This document shows, in pieces, positions 12,285 through 24,022 of a stretch of 64,000 bases of DNA. The DNA is from Owenia fusiformis (lineage: Eukaryota > Annelida > Polychaeta > Sabellida > Oweniidae). Every line of letters begins with the position of its first letter. The first letter of the stretch is position 1. The position numbers and the translations under genes were made by a program. The notes beneath the pieces are model-generated. The model saw nothing but the letters and a program-made list of their open reading frames with translations. It ran no database searches and was not told the DNA's origin. The stretch lies in NCBI GenBank assembly GCA_903813345.2, contig CAIIXF020000005.1:33235375-33299374 (forward strand), in the 5' to 3' direction.

Positions 12285-13494
12285 CCCACCCTGGGAAGTT
12301 GAACAAATCTGTGGTAAAACATGGCCTTTATCAATATTTTGATCAAAAACATCTGAAAATAGACAAACATGCCGATAATTCTAATCAATCCATCGACAAA
12401 TTTGTCAGAGAAAGAGGTGTAAATAACCAAAATGACACTTGGCATGGTGTTAAATCAGTGAAAAAAGAAATAGCAGCAGTTGCCAAAGGAGCACGTATAA
12501 GGGAGGTAATAACTTGGCATGAGGAACTAAGTGACAAAGTTGATCCTATTAAAAAAAAAACACTGGATTTTGCGACATTGTGACAATAATGGAGATGTTA
12601 TTAAAAGGAAAATGTTGAACATTGTAGAGCACTACAAGGGAAACCATAGAGATTGTGATGATGATTCTTCATGTAGGACAAACCCTTCCATGACAAATGT
12701 ATCTTTTTTGGGAACATTCTGTATGAGTTATGCACGGACCTCGCAACATGTCACTGGAAAAAAAGTGTTGACAGAACGTATACAAGCACTTGGAATTGTG
12801 AGCAGGCTACAGCCCCTAATAGACTGAGTGGCAAAAACAGTTATCAGCCCCGACATATCAATATAAAAAAACATATGGAATAGAGGCATTGATGATATTT
12901 ATCAATAAAGTGCGCAAATGACTCAATATACCAAAAGAAAACAAAATCATTTAAAATGAAAGGAAAATATACTCATTGTGATTGTTGGATAAATTATTGA
13001 ATTAATAAATACTACACATCTTTGGTAAGTAGAAAATACTTATTTACATTCAACCATGTGTCTTTGTTTATTTGTATCATGTGACTAAGTTCTCCATAAT
13101 TGAAGATTATATGTGTTTTCAAGATAACTCCAACTTTCAAATTATGAGCCAAGCACTTGTGTTGACAAACCAGTGGGCTATAGATAAGCTGGCCCATGCC
13201 ATAAAAAAGTCTACCATGTACAGAATGGCAATTAACTATACTCAAGGACTGAATACATCGTACATGGAAAGCTTTAACAATACCCTCAATGTATTCCATG
13301 ATAAAAGGATTTACTTCAAGAAAACCCAGTATGAACTTCGAACTAATTTGACAATCCTCTATTGTAATGAAAATGTTGACAGGGACTTCACTTGCACTGG
13401 AATATATGATCCAAGGCACAGTGACGACAATATTCCATTTCAACACACAAAAAAACGAACTATGTGCCAGCAACATTTAACTATCGGTCATTAA
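12285..13494 (+). pseudogene. Transposase-like multicopy gene remnant (TWH...YMESFNN family)
   Basis: Three blocks resemble an uncharacterised multicopy protein family of invertebrates and fish that looks like a captured or mobile nuclease/transposase. Block 1 has NDTWHGVKSVKKEI and VITWHEELSDKVDPI. Block 2 continues in another frame with HWILRHC, NIVEHYKGNHRDC and SCRTNPS. Block 3 (about 13087-13494) has YRMAINYTQGLN, SYMESFNNTLNVFHDKRI and ILYCNENVDRDF. The frame change falls in the A-run at 12551-12560. Blocks 2 and 3 are separated by about 260 bp of non-matching sequence, either intron or insertion. Membership of a formal DDE superfamily is my inference from the spacing of acidic and aromatic residues, not proven. 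Confidence 0.65.
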
Positions 13495-14200
13495 TTTGGA
13501 CCAGAATCATGAACCAGATATATGCATGAATATTCTTTTGATACAGACATGCATAACTTCTAAACTGTCAAAAGATGCTAAGATTTAATTTGTTGACTGG
13601 GATTATACCTTGTTATTTGGATTATCTTCACACTAGTTGAAATCTATATTCTTCTCCTCCAAATGTTGAGTTTAAACATTACTTCTGTAACTCAAATTGT
13701 ATCCTTACTCCCATCAAAACAAATACATGTGCTTCTGTTTATCTGACCTTTGTGACCTCAACTCTGATTGGCCTATACAAGAGTCTTGTGCTACATTGAT
13801 TAATTTCAAACACGAACTGTTCACAAGTAATGAGATATTTTGAAATAAACAACATCAGTTTTCTATAAAAGTATATATTGTCACATTTTTTACATTCCAA
13901 GCATGAGATATGTTTCATTATCATCTGTGACAACTTTTGATAGACAAATCCTACTAAATACAGAGATAATTGAGAAAAAATTTTTTTTTAGTTTCTTCAG
14001 AGCTACAGTTAAATATCACCATACATGGCTGTTCCAGGCTCTTACATCTGCCTTTTATACCCCATGTCCCTCTTAAACAAGTTGTAGACTTTGATAATAT
14101 TTCATTTTATGCATATATCAATGATTTAAATGTATATTGTCTAAATAAATGAGTATTGGTCTGAATTAAATTCTGTGTTAAATGATGGAATGCTTTTCTT
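13495..14200. other. No gene recognised
   Basis: AT-rich sequence with short frames only. A polypyrimidine tract at its end leads into the exon-like block at 14207. Confidence 0.5.
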
Positions 14201-14206
14201 TTACAG

Positions 14207-14326
14207 GCCAAATATTAAGCTTAGCATTAACACAGAGCCTCAAGAGTTCGAAGTAGAAATAAACTTTTACCTGAAAGAGTTGGAACTTAAAGGTGTTGGG
14301 GCTAGAAAAGCTGACATATTTGTAAG
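14207..14326 (+). CDS. Possible 120-nt coding exon, unknown gene
   Basis: Bracketed by tcttttacag and gtatgt. Read with two bases carried from a previous exon it gives PNIKLSINTEPQEFEVEI and then LKELELKGVGARKADIFV, open throughout. It enters and leaves in the same phase, and that phase matches the exon at 7191-7241. No domain is recognised. It is either a host exon or a transposon gene exon; I could not find the following exon. Confidence 0.35.
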
Positions 14327-14607
14327 GTATGTCAACTTATCAGGCTGAATGCACCTAACTCCAACTAAATTAATAAATACATTAATTTGAAGATGTTATA
14401 TTCATACATGACTGTGACAAATTATGTAGCAATCTGATCATTAATTCTGTAAGAAAAGGCAAAGTTATTTTCAGAGCAGGCATTTTCACTTATTTTCAAA
14501 TTGAATGGTTTGTTAATGACTTCCATTTCTTACTGATTCTGAGTTTAAATACTCAGCCACCCCCTTTAATGTTAAAATAATATGCTGAAGAAATAAAGAA
14601 GCTTAAC

Positions 14608-14931
14608 ATGTATGAGAGTTACAAAATATCATGGATGTTGGTATTAACCAGTGCTATCATTGTGGTTGCTAACACTTCAAGTAATCTAGAATTATATGGG
14701 GCTGGGAGAGAAGCTCAAAAACTAGAGATACTATGTGTTGCAAAAGTTCTCCTCAAATTTGGAGAAATCGACTTTGTTCAACCTATGCATATTTTGAAAA
14801 ATGCTATTCATGATAAAGCTTTAGGTAAGGACTTTTTCTCACTAAGTCAAGCAGTTATTAATTTCACACAAAATGTTGTCATTTTGCAAAGGAAAGATCC
14901 TAGTGGTGTCCTGAAAATGAAGCTAGACTAA
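14608..14931 (+). CDS. Open reading frame of unknown origin, 107 codons
   Basis: Starts with a hydrophobic stretch (WMLVLTSAIIVV) followed by a soluble-looking segment containing LYGAGREAQKLEI and VLLKFGEIDFVQP. The composition looks more protein-like than neighbouring frames. I recognise no family, no splice chain ties it to other exons, and it may be another transposon remnant. Confidence 0.2.
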   Translation: MYESYKISWMLVLTSAIIVVANTSSNLELYGAGREAQKLEILCVAKVLLKFGEIDFVQPMHILKNAIHDKALGKDFFSLSQAVINFTQNVVILQRKDPSGVLKMKLD

Positions 14932-16190
14932 TATCATTTGTAAACAATCTAGGTAGTGTAGTGAAAACATAAGACATCGATCATGAGAACTGTTAATTAT
15001 CAGAGGGGGAAAGGGCAGAATTGACAAAGCATAAATGAGCTAGGCTGTGCTAATAGTACAAGCCCCACCATTATCTTGATAAAATACTTCCATATACATG
15101 CTTGTAAGTATTTTCAGCTTTGCCATAGGAAACTCTAATAAAGATTGGAAAGGCACAGAAGACTAAACTCCCGTTTAGGCAATACAAACAATATTCTGTG
15201 TGACAATCATTAATAGTTAACTAAAAAAAATTATAAGAAAATAAATAAACATTATATTAGATATAATGTCTTTATTTGCATGAAGTTTTGATCAAGGGAG
15301 CTTTCTGTGCCTTTTTACCAATTTTTTAAAAAGACAGCGCTAGCCGCAAGCCAATCAGAGGATGGGAAAGTAGGTCAGGTAATTAAGCATTCCTAAAAGT
15401 TCTGCAAAGGTTCGTTCGTCTACACCGCTGTAATTTATCGCAGTGTTCAACTTCAAAAGAGAATTTGGGTAAGAAGATTACTTTATCGCTGTGTTAAGCT
15501 CCCACTGTTCATGGTGGCCCAAGCCAGACGCTATTAGGGCAACAAGAGACTAGATATTACGAGTTAAAAGTTAGTCTTGTGAAAACTTTGGCGAAATTTT
15601 TTAATGGAGGACCCCGCTCGATTACGATGTACTTTTTGATGACTCAATTTCATCTTGATAGCGGTGATTTATAGCCAAATTTAGGTAAATGGATATCTTA
15701 TGTTAAGTACTACATGGCTTTTGTTAAGGGTTTAGGTCGTTTTAATGCCCTTTGGAGGCAAAATTTGAGACCGCTATTTTGAAAACTTTTAAAGATGGCG
15801 ATCCAGAAATCAAAAGCAGGGTTTAATTTTAGTCATTTTTAGTCAAATCCCTGGTATTTAAGTTAGGTATAGCTGGTAAAAAAATTCTCCGACGATCGAT
15901 ACGATGCAGTTTTAAGTTTAGAAAGCCATAGGTAACAGAAATAAATCTCTAGAAGGACGGAATGAGAGTTTGAAATGGGCTAGTGTATCGGTAAAAAGAT
16001 CAGAATATTGGTGGCATGGCGATCAGGTGTTTGGCGCGTGCGAGATGCGTGCGGGCACGGGTATGAATCGGTAAGCCTGTACACTCGCAGTGTGGACTAA
16101 ATTGGGAAAACAGTAGTTATCACCAAACTTAAAGCAGGGGCTTTAGGTTTCAATGCGTTAATCACTATCAATTTTTTCATATCAGGGAAT
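14932..16190. other. No gene recognised; probable 5' part of the SGNH element
   Basis: No domain is seen. From about 15300 base composition is less AT-rich, and the sequence has the feel of transposon 5' sequence leading into the SGNH-like remnant. Confidence 0.35.
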
Positions 16191-16990
16191 AATACAGAGA
16201 GCATATGGGCCAAGAAGCTTCAACACCTCAATTTGAACAATTTCGACGGAGTGTTTCTCCAAATAGGGGGGAACCAAATAACTGGAAGAGACTGTATTGG
16301 CGAAGTCAAGTTGGTAGTGGATAAGATATTGAAAATAGAGAAACTATACCAGAAGATACCTCAGGTGTACATCGGGAAATTGTTCTTTAGGGTTGTATCA
16401 GATGTTCCTTCATGCAGGCTCCGTACAGACGCACAAGCAGAGGTAAAATTAATAACTGCCTTCTAAAAGAAAAGCTGAGGGAGAGAGAAGGAATTCATCT
16501 ATGGTTTACGAAGGGGGTGACTTTATACGCACAAGATCTTCTACAAGAAGATGGAACGCACTTGAACAAACAATTGTTCTTTAGGGGTGTATCAGATGTT
16601 CCTTCATGCAGGCTCCGTACAGACGCACAAGCAGAGGTAAAATTAATAACTGCCTACTAAAAGAAAAGCTGAGGGAGAGAGAAGGAATTCATCTATGGTT
16701 TACGAAGGGGGTGACTTTATACGCACAAGATCTTCTACAAGAAGATGGAACGCACTTGAACAAACGAGGCCATAGGAAGTTCTGGCGAACTCTTAGAGGT
16801 GCAACAATCAAAGCTCACAAGAGTAGGTATCATAGAAGCTATGCCATAGCGGCTCATCGTGCAATGCTTACAAATCTTTCTGGCTTCGGGAAATCCATTC
16901 GCAGTCGAAATTTAACTCGCTTAGTAGTTTTAGTATCTAAAAATTATTATTGTTGTCGCATTTCTATAACACTAGTAGGTATCAATGGAT
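16190..16990 (+). pseudogene. SGNH/GDSL-hydrolase-like domain from a mobile element, broken
   Basis: The frame opens with FDGVFLQIGGNQIT, the oxyanion-hole block (GGN) of SGNH hydrolases. It continues with QKIPQVYIGKLFFR, then NNCLLKEKLREREGIHLWF, and ends with LLQEDGTHLNKRGHRKF, which holds the DGxHLN catalytic Asp/His pair. The blocks lie in different frames: at least one frameshift, plus a 194-bp internal tandem duplication (see the repeat entry). SGNH domains of this type occur in Ngaro/DIRS-like and CR1-like retrotransposons and related multicopy genes. The GGN block is preceded by an acceptor-like 'catatcag'. The copy is non-functional as it stands. Confidence 0.7.
16380..16767. repeat. 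194-bp tandem duplication, two near-identical copies
   Basis: Copy 1 is 16380-16573 and copy 2 is 16574-16767. I see only a few differences, for example 'ttagggttg' versus 'ttaggggtg' and 'tgccttct' versus 'tgcctact'. Since 194 is not a multiple of three, the duplication shifts the SGNH frame. The close identity implies that it is recent. Confidence 0.92.
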
Positions 16991-17640
16991 AAGGCAGACG
17001 CAATGTGTTGAAGGTACTGATTACATATCTCGCAATTTTATGTTGGGTGCTGGGATGCTTCTTTAACGCAGACGCTATTTAATGTGTGGGCGTTAAATTC
17101 TATAGTATACATATCTTGCAATGTTTAGGTGGAAGGCTGGGATTGCAATTACGCAGACACTATTTAAAGTTTGGGTGTTTTTGAGAATAGAAAGTTATAA
17201 CAGTCGCAATGATTATGTACTTTTAAGTATATAGGCCAGTTTTTATATTAAGTTAGAAGCAAACTTTTTGACAAAAACGCTATGTCTATGAAGTCGTTAT
17301 ATAGCTTTATTAACGCAGTCGCTTGTCGCTTTACTAACGCATTCGCTATGTCAAATTAGGGTCCCAATTGTGTTTCAAGAATTGCTAATGGGAACATATC
17401 TGGACTATATTTAACTCATTTCCGCCGATTTCCGACTTTTTACGACTGTTTGAATCTCCCGCCATAGTCAGCTGCAACACCTCCTAACTTGCCCCAGGAA
17501 CGTTTTTCGTCCAGTGTAATTAAAACCCCGTGCATGCTCAGTAGTTCAGTCAAATTTTTTTATATTTTCTTAATTTTTCCGGCTTTAATAGATCAATTAA
17601 AAAGTTTATGAACGAAGAAATGTTTCAACTTTTGTTAATT
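16991..17640. repeat. Dispersed aacgcagacgctat-like motifs
   Basis: Between about 17045 and 17350 a short motif of the form (a)acgcagacgctat recurs irregularly about five times (cgcagacgctattt, acgcagacactattt, aaaacgctatgtc, acgcagtcgct, acgcattcgctatg). No gene is present. The remainder leads into the piggyBac remnant. Confidence 0.5.
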
Positions 17641-17649
17641 ACGATGCCT

Positions 17650-18236
17650 AGATATACAATCAATGCCTAGATGCCCAGGATTGGTCAATACGGGATAGGA
17701 TAGCAAATATCCCGGCCGAAATTGACATTGAAACCAATGATGAATCGGATCTTGGTGAAGCTTTCTCATCATCAGAGTCAGAGGACGATTCTGATTCAAA
17801 TTCTGACTCCTCAAACTCAAGTAGTGACTCAGATTCTGATGGGGATGGGTGGGCATGTCGACCCACAAGATTTCCATGCTCTGCTTTCAACAATAATGGC
17901 AAAGGGCCTAATGTGCCAAACAGAGACAATATTAATCAATTGGATTACTTCAAACTTTTTTTGACAGATGAAATCATTGACCACATTGTGTTTCACACCA
18001 ACTTGTTTGCGCATCAAACTAACAAAATTAATCGGGAACCTACAACTCCTGTGGAGATTCGTGCATTTATTGGTCTTCACCTTCTAATGGCAATCAATGT
18101 CCAGCAATCTACAAGAGACTATTGGAAAGAAGGCTGGGGATATGGTAATGTTTATGTGAAAAAGACAATGTCTAGGGATAGATTTGAAACGTTATATTCA
18201 TGTCTACATTTCAATGATAATCCCAATTACATTTAA
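17650..18236 (+). pseudogene. PiggyBac transposase, N-terminal half
   Basis: One frame runs DWSIRDRIANIPAEI, a Ser/Asp-rich acidic stretch (residues like SESEDDSDSNSDSS), then NINQLDYFKLFLTDEIIDHI, REPTTPVEIRAFIGLHLLM, STRDYWKEG and MSRDRFETLYSCLHFNDNP before a stop at 18234-18236. This is the order of the acidic N-terminus and first transposase region of PGBD/piggyBac proteins. The catalytic DDD core and Cys-rich C-terminus are missing, and there is no in-frame ATG at the expected N-terminus. A degenerate continuation may lie at 18300-18410. Confidence 0.85.
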
Positions 18237-18489
18237 GTCTGGCCTGAAAGTATAAAACAGCATTTGTTATACACAAGGGAAAATTGTAGTTTAACAGAAT
18301 GCCTTCTGGTCTTAAGAAGGGGCCAATGTCATTTCAGATGGTAATGAACTATGTTTTGAAAGGTTGTACATGGGACCTTGTGTTGGTTGACTGCGGTGAT
18401 ATAATTGTGTAAAGACATGAAACAGCATTTACCATTTAGATCAGTTATTCACCCGACTCAGAGAAGCAAACTTAAACCCTCAACATCTT

Positions 18490-18850
18490 TACTAGTAATG
18501 GAACAGGTTGTATATTCAGCTTTCGTTTTTACCAAGGAACGTATTACTGTGGATGATGAGAAGATCAAGGCAATACTATCTTATCATTAACCTACCAATG
18601 TCACAGAGGTAAGAGCATACCAAAGACCTTGCCACTTTTACCTCAGATTTGTAAAGGGTTTTAGTGACATAGAAGCCCCGTTGAATAATCTGATGTGGAA
18701 AAATGTTGAGTTTGTGTAGGGCGAAAGCTGTGAAAATGCATTCCAAGATTCAAAAATTTTGGCTAAAGAACCAATCTGAATATCCTGATTTCCAAAAACC
18801 ACTCATAATATCATGTGATGCTTCAGGTACAGCAATGGTCATAAAACGTA
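18490..18850 (+). pseudogene. Ty3/gypsy reverse transcriptase/RNase H fragment
   Basis: The fragment reads VFTKERITVDDEKIKAI, a stop, PTNVTEVRAY, YLRFVKGFSDIEAPLNNL, ENAFQDSK and, after a frame change, YPDFQKPLIISCDASGTA. This is the RT thumb/connection and the start of RNase H (CDAS) typical of gypsy-type LTR retrotransposons. Stops occur at 18588-18590, at a TAG where the family usually has Trp, and later. No LTRs were identified. It sits directly behind the piggyBac remnant with no intact boundary. Confidence 0.85.
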
Positions 18851-18939
18851 AACGTAAAACAATGAATCTCCAAAAAAAGAAACCCAGGCTCTCCAAAATA
18901 TCTTCAATTTTTCTTAAAAGCAATTGTTGTCTGTTTTAA

Positions 18940-19560
18940 AGGACCTTGAAATGCTTCATTGGCCATTTTAACATGTAATCTAAAAGAGATTTAATTTTTC
19001 TCTAGATCATAAAAGCTCTGTTTTAATAATTCATCATGTTCATACTGTGTACCTTAGATTGTTTTTCTTTAACAATAAACAATATGAGTGTTGAGGGGGA
19101 GCAAACTTGCCATACTCTGTTGTATAACAAGTGTCAATTACGACATGTTGTGTCGGTGTGTAGAAACCAGGTCGTTCAATAAGTTCCCGGAAAAATGCTC
19201 TCATTTCAAAGATTTTTGATATTTTCTGATGAAATTTTCACACAATGTATAAAAAATACTTTCTGATTGATTCTTAAAATAACAGCATCTCTAATTTGAC
19301 TGGTCAAAAGTAAGGGTTACTATGGTAACTTGACTTTTGGGTAGGCGGGGCCTACAGAGGCGGGGCCTACAGAGTCCTCAGACCAGGTCAATGTTTTCTC
19401 ATTAGGGTGTGATGAGTAGCCAGGGGCCAAATATGGACTGATATCGGAGACGGCATATCCACAGAGGAGTTTAGGGTGAACAAGTGATGTGCAAGAGAGA
19501 ACGTGCACAAACACCAATTGCCACGGCAAAAGATAGCAAAGAGAAAAAATGGTAAAGTTT
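18940..19560. mobile_element. Possible mariner-like terminus (gtcgttcaataagttcccgg)
   Basis: The block starting at 19171 resembles the left terminal repeat of some mariner-like elements. I could not find the matching right terminus or a transposase reading frame. A short 'ggcggggcctacagag' motif is duplicated near 19345-19375. Confidence 0.3.
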
Positions 19561-20059
19561 ACATTTAGGTTTTAAAGTATATGTATTTTGGTAGGTTTAA
19601 CACTGAAATTTCATTCTGGCAAATAAATGTACATGTATGTAATTTTCCATAAATCACCTTTGATTACATACAATATATACATTCCATCTACTAGATTCAT
19701 TAATTAATTTTGTTCTCTCGGGACACTTGAGACAAATAGTCTGTACCACAAGATGTGAAGGATGATATGAGATATTCACAATATGTATTGATACCCAAAG
19801 GGAAAAATCTGAAAATGGTTTACGCAATATTATGCTGAAAAAGATGGTTGGTGATCAACATCTCACAACAAAATGCAATGTTGATCCATCACAGCTGCAA
19901 TCATGCCAAGACAATCTAATTCCAAATGTTGGTTGTGTTAACCACCAAATTGCCATATCAGGGCTCTCCCTACTTTGAAATTACTGAGGCGCTGCACCTT
20001 CAAACAATTTCTATCAAAGGAATGGGCCTCATGGTTATTCCTTGCGCCACTCTTGACCA

Positions 20060-20385
20060 AGCTGACAGTTCGAATGCCTAAGACAGAAATAACAACGATG
20101 ATGCGGCCTCTAAAAAAGAGAATAAGTGGACACAACGATGGAATGCCTAATAATCTAAATTATCCTAAATTATCAAACAAGTACCTTTGAACAATGAGGC
20201 AGAGCAAACAATGGGACAGAGCAAAATCCATTAAGGACAAAAGCTTTACTTACTGATTACAGTAGAACCTGCATATCTGAACGCCTGGCTAATCTCCTTT
20301 TAATCTGATCACCATTTTCTAGTCCCAGATGACAATCATGGAAGGGACCAAGCTGAAAGTTCCAATGCCTAAGACAGAAATAACA
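20060..20385. repeat. Short direct repeat around aatgcctaagacagaaataac
   Basis: The 20-mer 'aatgcctaagacagaaataa' occurs near 20075 and again near 20360, with extra 'gaatgcctaa' elsewhere in between. Between the copies is 'cagtagaacctgcatatctg', which looks like a DNA-transposon terminus. Confidence 0.6.
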
Positions 20386-20396
20386 TTGAGCCCTCA

Positions 20397-20672
20397 ATGA
20401 GGCAGAGCAAACAAGTCTTACATGACTGCCTTCCTGATACAGCCAAATTGGCAGAAGTCATCCTCACTATTGCTGCATCTTCAGTTGCAGATTGTGAGCG
20501 AGGATTTAGTCAGCTGGGACTCAAAAAACATATTCAAGAAATGTTTTTTCTAACGGTTGATGGAAGAGAATTAGGTCGAAAATATTTTAAAGGGTTCCGA
20601 TTAGCATCCCGTATAAAAACAATATGGCGGCTCCAGGCGAATCAACTGGATCAGTCCATTTTTAAGAAATAA
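20397..20672 (+). pseudogene. hAT transposase C-terminal dimerisation fragment
   Basis: The frame reads LPDTAKLAEVILTIAASSVA followed by DCERGFSQLGLKKHIQE, the hAT-family dimerisation signature (xLAxxxLxIPASSxxxERxFS). What follows does not match the family. Only the extreme C-terminus of a transposase is present and there is no plausible start, so it is a fragment. Confidence 0.75.
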
Positions 20673-20699
20673 GGGGAGTTCTGTAAAATCCAGTTTATT

Positions 20700-23600
20700 G
20701 AAATTGTCTTTGAGATAAAGTAATCCGTTTATAATGATTTTGAAAACGTTATCCAAAGAGTGATTGCGTTCAAAGAATACAAGTACAACAGCCAATATAA
20801 ATCCTTGTATTAGAAACCGGTTTGTCTTGCTTTGTTTCATTTGTAGGATATTTTATATGCCAAGCTGTGTGCTATTACGTTATGGGGAAATTTAGATGCC
20901 AATTTTTCCTTATTATACACAAATAGAAGATCCTGAAACTTCATCCATAAATGTGGAATTGATTTGTCAAAATAAAAATCACCTTTTATAAATGTGTGAC
21001 GATCTATAATACACTTATGCTATATAACAGTTAGAGGTGTTGACACAACGATCTCGAACCTGTGAACCCTTGAGTATTATTCCGGGATCGGGCCTTTTAT
21101 ACTAAACGGTGAGCAACACCAGAAACGAGCGTTCGATTTGCTAAACGATATGCGTCACCCTTTAAAGCTTCAAGGAAATGTAGACAGCTTTTTAAATTTA
21201 GCGGTATTTGTTTGAAACTGAGGCATAATTTGTTTGTCAGTGACATATTATTTAGCTGGGCTATTATTGGTTCTGGTATGGCCAAGGTGTTTTTGATCAC
21301 TTCGGCTTTATCTGTGGACCTACACACAGTTCACTAAATTTGCCAGATAAGATGATTAGGTTTTCTCAAGAATAGTTTAAATGTAGTTCAATCCTATCAT
21401 TTTATTCAAATTCAAACTTTTGTAAAGCGCTAGTTTTATAATGTTTCTTTACAGTTTATGAACTCTGAAGCCTACATCAAGTCAGTTTCAGCTTAGGATG
21501 TAGGTAGACCTATTTGTTTTCAAAGAAGAAACATTTAGGTACTTCTTCACACTCTGTGAGAGGGGTCTCCGAGAAACTGGCACGAGTTGAAGGTTATAAT
21601 ACAATATCATGTAAAAAGTTAGTCAGGTTTAGAGAATTCATTCAAATCTACATATAAGACATGGTTCCATATTGCATGAAACCTAGAGAGTTTCTGGCAT
21701 ACGTATTGTTGTTTTGTGATGTATAGTTTTCTGTAATTTTGCAATAAACGGGTCGCGCACAAGCCATCCAATTGAAATGCAGGTGTTATGTAAGGTCTGG
21801 TAAATGGAGTTGCATTGCTTTAAATTCATTAAAGGAGGACACCATGAATGTTTTCATGAACATTGTAATCAATGGGCCTTAAATAACTGACTTTGACTTT
21901 CAAAAAGCATTTCATATAAGGTCTGCAATTAAAAGAGGTGCACTTTAACAATAATTATATTAAATTTAATTATATTTATATAGGAGTGAGTTGATTCAAG
22001 TATGGATCCAGTTATGTTTTCAGAAACATCAATTTCAAACAAGTACAATTACATATTACTTACTGAGATTAATCCTATTTGGGATATGTAGATTGTATGA
22101 GTCTTGACTCTGAATATACAATGTTTATCTTGCTTTTTACAGCTTATTTCTTTTCTTGGGATAAACAATGGAACACTGTATGTTGGTTTTTTACCCAAAT
22201 GACCTGAAATTAAGTTTAACTTCTAGCAGATGTTGTGTTCTGGTCTTGTAGTTTTGGTTGACCTTACATTAAAGGTGTTTAGTATATACATAGTTCTATT
22301 CATTAACATATAGGGTGGGTAATATTATAATTTTGTTTTACTTCCCCTCCCCATTGTGTGCATTATATGGGTGGTGGATTCCAGAAGCTAAGGCTGATTT
22401 ATCGCATTGTTATAGGAAGGCTCCTGTACCAAGTGTAAAGATTTTATTAACATCTGAAGGACTGAGTTGGGCCAATCTACAACCTAAGGATGGTCACCAC
22501 AAATCTTAGTATGCAACAATCATAGAGTTAAACAGCTCTGATAGGGCATTCAACATCACTTACCTCCAGATGGGATGTGTTAACTTAAATTATGGATTTT
22601 TTTTCTTACAATTCAAACATTTGATCAAATGATCAAACATTTTTAGAGTAACAATTGATGATGCCGTATTTATGCTGGTTTACTTGATAAGTTTGATATT
22701 GTTTGTAATTGCTGTATCTGTTATTATGTACTTGGGTAAACTTTACAGATGCAATTAGTAAATGTGTAACATTTTAAGGAGAAAATGTAATATAATATAG
22801 GGAATGGTATAACCCCCTCCCATTTATGGGGCTTGGGACCCTCATACACTGTGGTATGGCATGGTTAGGTTGTAAATAAAATTGAAAACTAAAAATAAAC
22901 GTACGAGAAAACTGAAATTGGGTTGATTATAAGTTTTGTGTTATTTTTATTATTCATTATGGGTACATTTGCAAGAGATTAGAACAAGAGGTTTGTAAAA
23001 TGTTAGTAAAGTATGCTAGCACAATATGGCAAAAGGAAAAACTTAAAACACTAAAAAGGAAACATTAAACAATACAAAACTGGTTATAAGGAAATAATCT
23101 AAATTTCAACTTTTTTTGTTTTTTATTTTTTATTTGTTTTTTTGTTAAATTTACATTGATTGTGTTTGATTGATGTTTTATTTAAAACTGACGGAGTAAT
23201 GGCCTGCAGATAATATCTGAAAAATTAATTTGACACAAGAATGACTGTAAGTATAGACTGTACTTTTATTTTTGTAAGGCTTCCTCTCCTTAAAAGGTGA
23301 AGATGAAACAAATGGAATGTTCCAGTTATTCTGAATCTTTGAAGAAATACATGCACATGTCTAATTCAGCTTAAATTGATACTTGAAAATTTGATAGAAT
23401 AACTTTTAGTGCCAAATTAAAAATACACTATGTTAAAGGATCAAGAGTTAAATAAATCATATACATTTATTAGCATGCATCATTTTTTCTAGACAGCATT
23501 TAAAATTAGAGGTGAATGTTTGAGACTCAAATATGTCAGTTTTTGACAATTTGTGTGGTTGGAAATGTGATACACATGTATATGTTCACTGAATCACATG

Positions 23601-24022
23601 AATTATTAAATTGACAGAATATGGAGAATCTGAACAGGTAAAATGTAATGATGGGGAATTATATGCACTTTTCTCAGATTAATAATTAAGGGTTTTAAAA
23701 TTAATCATAATTGATGAGCATTGTTTTAGTTATTTCTTTTTGGTCTATTTTAACTTCAGAATCAAGCATTTAATGAAAACCTATATTTTTCAGTGGTGGA
23801 TATATCAATGGCTAATATTTCATTGTATAAAGACTGCCTGAACTCCATCAAAGCAATCATGCTTTAATTGCATCAAATACAAACTCACTTCACATGTCAC
23901 CAAGCTTCATTTGCTCGCATGTTTTCTGTTTATCACGATGCTGTCAGCTTAATGATCAAACAGAGATGGTCTGACATTGTTCAGTAACAAGGTGTAAAGG
24001 AAATAAGGTTGTGAAATCTCTT
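20700..24022. other. No gene recognised between the TE cluster and EMC1
   Basis: Several frames of 60-80 codons occur but none has a recognisable domain or splice-consistent context. A T-rich tract at about 23110-23145 (A-rich on the minus strand, with AATAAA-like words) lies 0.9 kb beyond the EMC1 stop and is mentioned in the findings. Confidence 0.45.
23863..23868 (-). terminator. Candidate EMC1 polyadenylation signal (ATTAAA)
   Basis: The first polyadenylation-like hexamer I noticed on the minus strand after the EMC1 stop is ATTAAA, about 155 bases downstream. It is a common variant signal. There is no transcript evidence. Confidence 0.35.

Noticed and set aside
21097-21327. 76-codon minus-strand frame as a gene
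   Set aside because: No recognisable family, no splice-consistent neighbours and no protein-like conservation to judge by; the length is within chance for this composition.
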